Positions 21,316-24,376 of a stretch of 24,376 nt of DNA are shown piece by piece (the stretch's first letter is position 1; each line of letters begins with the position of its first letter). The translations under genes were made by a program, and so were the position numbers. Below the pieces are notes generated by a model. The model did no database searches. It had not been told where the DNA came from and saw only the letters and a program-made list of their open reading frames with translations. The stretch is from JACCQS01 sp050999295 (GTDB lineage: Bacteria; Actinomycetota; Actinomycetes; Mycobacteriales; Geodermatophilaceae): assembly GCA_050999295.1 (NCBI GenBank), contig JBPCPI010000221.1, forward strand, positions 1-24,376. Reading direction: 5' to 3'.

Positions 21316-22491
21316 TCACCAGCCGTAGGGAAGTCCGGTGTAGTTCTCGGCCAGGCTCTCCGCGGCAGCCCGGGAGGTGCTGACGTAGCGGAGCTGGGTC
21401 AGTTGCAGTTCCCGGCCGAACGGGTCGCTCCCCTCGGTGTGCAGCATCGAGGTCATCCACCAGGAGAAGTGCGTACACCGCCAGACCCGCCGCAGCGCGG
21501 TCTGCGCGTAGGCGTCCAACAGCTCCTGCCCTCGCCCGGAGCCGTACGAGGCGATGACCGCATCGGCGAGGAGCTTGGCGTCGGCGACTGCGAGGTTGAG
21601 TCCTTTGGCACCGGTCGGCGGGACGATGTGGGCGGCATCCCCGGCCAGGAACAACCTTCCGTACCGCATCGGTTCGCTGACGAAACTGCGCATCGGGGTG
21701 ATCCCCTTGTCCAGGATCGGGCCGGTGGTCAACTCCCAGCCCGGATGCCCGAGCCGGGTGGACAGCTCCGCCCAGATCCGGTCGTCGTCCCAGTCGTCCA
21801 GCCGCTCCTCGAGGCCGACCTGGAGGTAGAGGCGGGTGATCGTCGTCGCCCGCATGCTGTGCAGCGCGAAGCCGTTGGGATGCCAGGCATAGATGAGTTC
21901 GTCGGTGGACGGCGGCGCCTGCGCCAGGACGCCGAGCCAGCCGTACGGATAGTCGCGCTGCCAGGTACGGCTCGACGCCTGCGGGATGGCCGGTCGGGAC
22001 ACGCCGTGCGACCCGTCGCATCCGGCGATCAGGTCGCACTCGATCCGCTGCTCGTTGCCGTCGGCGTCGGCGAAGCTCACTGCGGGGCGGTCGGTGTCGA
22101 TGTCATTCACCGCGGTGTCGGACACCTCGAAGTACAGCGGCTGCCCGGCCTCGAGCCGAGCCGCGACGAGGTCCTTGACCACCTCGGTCTGCCCGTAGAT
22201 CCACACCGAGCGCCCGCACAGGTCCGGGAAGTCGAGGTGCTGCCGAGTGCCCGGCCACTGAAGGTAGATGCCGTCGTGCCGTAAGCCCTCTCGGTCCAGC
22301 CGCTGCCCGACCCCGGCCTCCCGGAGCAGCTCGACCGTCCCCTGCTCCAGCACGCCCGCGCGCAGCCGGGCCTCGACGTACTCCCGGGATCGGTTCTCCA
22401 CGACGACCGATTCGATGCCCGCGTTGGTGAGCAGCTGCGCGAGAACGAGACCGGCCGGCCCGGCGCCGACGATCGCCACCTGGGTTCGCAT
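21316..22491 (-). CDS. pobA: 4-hydroxybenzoate 3-monooxygenase
   Basis: A 391-residue group A flavoprotein monooxygenase that hydroxylates 4-hydroxybenzoate to protocatechuate using FAD, NAD(P)H and O2. The FAD-binding GAGPAG is at 9-14, the DG motif (GCDGSHG) at 158-163 and the GD motif (LAGDAAH) at 283-289. Numbering aligns with the Pseudomonas enzyme: Tyr201, Ser212, Arg214 and Arg220 all fall on the same numbers, and Tyr384 corresponds to Tyr385. These are the substrate- and flavin-positioning residues. ATG 22491 follows a GGAAGG SD; longer frames up to 22635 cross the control region. It is divergent from pcaHG, which consumes its product, and is probably co-regulated through twin palindromes. 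Confidence 0.97.
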   Translation of the reverse strand: MRTQVAIVGAGPAGLVLAQLLTNAGIESVVVENRSREYVEARLRAGVLEQGTVELLREAGVGQRLDREGLRHDGIYLQWPGTRQHLDFPDLCGRSVWIYGQTEVVKDLVAARLEAGQPLYFEVSDTAVNDIDTDRPAVSFADADGNEQRIECDLIAGCDGSHGVSRPAIPQASSRTWQRDYPYGWLGVLAQAPPSTDELIYAWHPNGFALHSMRATTITRLYLQVGLEERLDDWDDDRIWAELSTRLGHPGWELTTGPILDKGITPMRSFVSEPMRYGRLFLAGDAAHIVPPTGAKGLNLAVADAKLLADAVIASYGSGRGQELLDAYAQTALRRVWRCTHFSWWMTSMLHTEGSDPFGRELQLTQLRYVSTSRAAAESLAENYTGLPYGW

Positions 22492-22557
22492 GGTGCCGAC
22501 CCTTCCGTGACCGAGCCCGGTGCGCCAGCAGATCGAGGGAGGTGTGGGGCAGGGACC

Positions 22558-22584
22558 CAGAAGTGACTTCTCCGGAGAAAGTCC
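22558..22584. promoter_or_regulatory. Palindromic operator-like site 1 (pobA side)
   Basis: CAGAAGTGACTT then CTCCGGAGAAAG: a near-perfect dyad (GACTT-CTCCGGAG-AAAGTC) centred at about 22573, 82 bases upstream of the pobA ATG. It matches the site at 22807-22834 in 23 consecutive-aligned bases with one inserted T. The position and the duplication suggest the binding site of the regulator of this catabolic locus. No regulator gene is visible in the window. Confidence 0.65.
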
Positions 22585-22664
22585 CTGCTCTCCCCTGGCG
22601 GGGTGGCCCGTTCCGGGCTGAAGATGGGGATCCACGACGCGCTGCGTCTGGACAGGCCGCTGCT

Positions 22665-22716
22665 TGATCGTGAGCGCTCAGGGCGTAGTGGCGGTGCACT
22701 ATCTGCGCTCACGATC
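22665..22716. repeat. Large palindrome between pobA and pcaH
   Basis: Perfect 12-bp arms GATCGTGAGCGC (22666-22677) and GCGCTCACGATC (22705-22716) enclose a smaller TAGTG-GCGGTG-CACTA hairpin. It sits in the middle of the 406-base divergent gap. A half copy of the left arm occurs at 14381, so this is likely a member of a second dispersed repeat family rather than a locus-specific operator. In RNA it would fold into a strong stem and could insulate the two promoters. Confidence 0.7.
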
Positions 22717-22806
22717 TTCGCGGCGCAGGCTCCAGCAGCCCCAACAGCCCCACCAGACCCGCCGCCGCATCTAGTTTCGGATTAGTGCGGTCTCGGTCCT
22801 CCCAGC

Positions 22807-22834
22807 CAGAAGTGACTTTCTCCGGAGAAATTCC
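22807..22834. promoter_or_regulatory. Palindromic operator-like site 2 (pcaH side)
   Basis: CAGAAGTGACTTT then CTCCGGAGAAATTCC, a dyad centred at about 22823, 75 bases upstream of the pcaH ATG. It is the same sequence, in the same orientation, as the site at 22558 except for one extra T and one changed base in the right half. The two sites are 250 bases apart, so looping between them is possible. Confidence 0.65.
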
Positions 22835-22897
22835 GTTGGGGAGGTGACCCGGGCGTCATTGCGCCGAAGTGTGGGCGCAGCGCATAACCTGTCGGCG

Positions 22898-23632
22898 ATG
22901 AGCACACCGAGCCGGGACAGCGCGTTACCTCGGTACCGGCGCGATCCTGCCGGTACGCATCCGCTGCTGCTCAGCCCGGACTACGTCTCGACCCGGCTTC
23001 GGGCACCGCTCAGGGCACCGGTTGACCTGCCGCAGCGGCTCACCGAGGTGACCGGCCCCGTCCTCGGGGAAGGACTGGTGTACGAGCATGACGCGGATCT
23101 GACCCGCCGGTACGACCAGGAACCCCTGGGACAGCGGATCCTCGTCACGGGCCGCCTGCTCGACGGTGACCGACGACCGATCCCGCGGAGTCTGGTGGAG
23201 ATCTGGCAGGCCAATGCCGCGGGGCGCTATCGACACGATCGGGACAACTGGCCGGCGCGGCTGGACCCGAACTTCGACGGGCTGGGGCGCATGCTCACCG
23301 ACGACGAGGGTCGGTACACCTTCACGACGGTCAAGCCAGGTGCCTACCCTTGGCGCAATCACCACAACGCCTGGCGCCCGGCGCATATCCACTTCTCGGT
23401 CTTCGGCCGTTCCTTCACCCAGCGGTTGGTGACCCAGATGTACTTCCCCGACGACCCGCTCTTCGGCCAGGACCCGATCTTCAACTCCGTACCGGCAGCC
23501 GCCCGGGATCGGCTGATCGCGCAGTTCTCGCTCGAGGGCACCCAGCCCGAATGGGCGCTAGCGTTCAACTTCGACATCGTCCTTCGCGGCAGCGGCGCGA
23601 CCCCGCTCGAAGCAGCGGAGGCGGTGTCATGA
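22898..23632 (+). CDS. pcaH: Protocatechuate 3,4-dioxygenase beta subunit
   Basis: A 244-residue subunit that carries the non-heme Fe(III) site for intradiol cleavage of protocatechuate to 3-carboxy-cis,cis-muconate. The iron ligands are all present: Tyr111 ('AGRYRHDRDNW'), Tyr150 ('GAYPWRNHHNAW'), His163 and His165 ('WRPAHIHFSVFG'). The spacing Tyr-39-Tyr-13-His-2-His is identical to Pseudomonas PcaH. Arg160 matches the second-sphere arginine. The N-terminal 'RYRRDPAGTHPLLLSPDYVSTRLRAP' (in parts RDPAGTHPLL and PDYVSTRLRAP) is the usual subunit-contact arm. ATG 22898 is chosen for family length; an earlier frame opening at 22844 lies in the control region. The stop overlaps pcaG (ATGA). Confidence 0.97.
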   Translation: MSTPSRDSALPRYRRDPAGTHPLLLSPDYVSTRLRAPLRAPVDLPQRLTEVTGPVLGEGLVYEHDADLTRRYDQEPLGQRILVTGRLLDGDRRPIPRSLVEIWQANAAGRYRHDRDNWPARLDPNFDGLGRMLTDDEGRYTFTTVKPGAYPWRNHHNAWRPAHIHFSVFGRSFTQRLVTQMYFPDDPLFGQDPIFNSVPAAARDRLIAQFSLEGTQPEWALAFNFDIVLRGSGATPLEAAEAVS

Positions 23633-24201
23633 CCGCTCCGATGCTCCTCAGCACCCCGGCGCAGACGGTCGGGCCCTATCTGTCGATCGGCATGACCTGG
23701 GAGCAGGGGGAGTACGTCGTACCCGAAGGCAGCGCTAACTCGTTCTGGATCCGCGGCCGACTCCTCGACGGCGACGGCGAACCCGTACCGGACGGTCTGG
23801 TCGAGACCTGGCAGGCCGATCAGGACGGAGCTTTCGGCCACGCGAACCCGGGCGTAGAGCCTGCTGGGAAGGGATTTCGTGGGTTCGGCCGCAGTCTGAC
23901 CGGTCCAGACGGTGCGTACGCCATCCACACGCTCAAGCCCGGCGCGGTCAGCGACGACGAGGGGGGAATGCAGGCGCCGCATCTCGATGTGTCGGTCTTC
24001 GCGCGCGGTCTGCTGCACCGCGTCGTCATGCGGTTCTACTTCGGTGACGAGACGACAGCCAATGCGCAGGATCCGGTGCTCGCCTCGTTGCCCGACGAGG
24101 CAGCACGTTCCACCCTCATCGCGCAGCCCGACGGGGCCGGTGGGTACATCCTGGACATCAGGTTGCAGGGTGACAACGAGACCGTCTTCTTCGCGGTCTG
24201 A
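23629..24201 (+). CDS. pcaG: Protocatechuate 3,4-dioxygenase alpha subunit
   Basis: A 190-residue subunit related to PcaH but without its iron ligands, which is normal for the alpha chain; it shapes the substrate pocket in the (alpha-beta)12 assembly. It begins with 'STPAQTVGPYLSIGM', a PcaG hallmark, continues 'IRGRLLDGDGEPVPDGLVETWQAD' (in parts RGRLLDGDGEPVPDGL and VETWQAD), 'FRGFGRSLTGPDGAY', 'QAPHLDVSVFARGLL' and ends with 'YILDIRLQGDNETVFF'. ATG 23629 overlaps the pcaH stop. Other pca genes (pcaB, C, D) would be expected downstream, beyond the window. Confidence 0.96.
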   Translation: MTAPMLLSTPAQTVGPYLSIGMTWEQGEYVVPEGSANSFWIRGRLLDGDGEPVPDGLVETWQADQDGAFGHANPGVEPAGKGFRGFGRSLTGPDGAYAIHTLKPGAVSDDEGGMQAPHLDVSVFARGLLHRVVMRFYFGDETTANAQDPVLASLPDEAARSTLIAQPDGAGGYILDIRLQGDNETVFFAV

Positions 24202-24221
24202 CCGAAGCGGACCAGCAGTGA

Positions 24222-24306
24222 GCCGAGAGGGCGGGAGCATCGCAGCGAGGAACGAGCGTCGCCGAGAGGGCGGGAGCATCGACCGAGCGCCAGCGAGGAA
24301 GGAGCG
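24222..24306 (+). repeat. GA-rich direct repeats downstream of pcaG
   Basis: GCCGAGAGGGCGGGAGCATCG occurs at 24222-24242 and 24261-24281 (period 39); CAGCGAGGAACGAGCG at 24243 and CAGCGAGGAAGGAGCG at 24291 form a second pair. The rest of 24202-24376 continues as GAGCG/GCGAG-rich sequence with a possible start codon at the very edge (ATG 24370-24373 region). I find no supportable gene here. Confidence 0.65.
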
Positions 24307-24376
24307 GACCGACCGCTGCGCACAGCGCACGAGGCGGAGTGACGGAGCGGAGCGAGCGGTGCGCGAAGCGCATGAG

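Noticed and set aside
22492..22635. N-terminal extension of pobA
   Set aside because: ATG 22491 makes the residue numbering match the Pseudomonas enzyme exactly; the extension would run through the operator-like site.
1..24376. CRISPR array, tRNA/rRNA genes, insertion sequence or prophage
   Set aside because: No regularly spaced repeats, cloverleaf-like genes, transposase, integrase or phage structural genes were seen; the repeats found are palindromic and dispersed or short tandem copies.

Overview
The window is high-GC, densely packed DNA with many GTG starts, ATGA/GTGA gene overlaps, weak Shine-Dalgarno (SD) sites and several genes that look leaderless. It carries urease accessory genes with mycobacterial-type UreG/UreD sequence, an actinobacterial-style hut pair, dodecin and a pobA/pcaHG locus. 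All of this fits a chromosome of a soil-type actinobacterium. I cannot name the genus. I see no integrase, transposase, phage gene, tRNA, rRNA or CRISPR array.

Layout. (1) 1-1232: 3' end of ureG, ureD and a VOC-fold gene, overlapping and on the + strand. (2) 1304-2504: divergent marR and NAD(P)-binding oxidoreductase genes around a shared operator. (3) 2514-5548: hutU and hutF of histidine breakdown; hutF runs into a 5'-truncated ABM-domain remnant. (4) 5780-6830: a minus-strand three-gene unit (ABM protein, ArsR regulator, VOC protein) with an operator inside its own promoter. (5) 6962-9803: RseB/LolA-like anchored protein, ABC ATPase and ABC-2 permease. (6) 9885-11313: exported lipase-like hydrolase and another VOC protein. 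(7) 11528-16651: a GTP cyclohydrolase II/RibD-reductase fusion, an MDR-family dehydrogenase with an apparent CTG start, a 6-pyruvoyl-tetrahydropterin-synthase-like protein with the EXXXH variant motif, and two divergent GT4 glycosyltransferases whose start codons overlap. (8) 16708-18289: histidine phosphatase and an APH(6)/hydroxyurea-type kinase. (9) 18344-19118: three decayed gene fragments (ankyrin, ACT, Clp-N). (10) 19130-21300: methyltransferase, dodecin and a lipoprotein. (11) 21316-24201: pobA diverging from pcaHG, which together turn 4-hydroxybenzoate into protocatechuate and cleave its ring.

The most notable non-coding features are three copies of a 65-72 bp palindromic element with the end sequence GTTGATCATCGG and stems that differ in sequence but still pair (1238, 9799, 20277), and two near-identical palindromic sites in the pobA/pcaH gap, each about 75-83 bp from one of the two start codons. 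The most notable gene set is region 7. A pyrimidine/pterin enzyme kit sits beside a dehydrogenase and two glycosyltransferases, which suggests an uncharacterised glycosylated pterin- or flavin-type product. That is inference from neighbourhood, not something the sequence proves.
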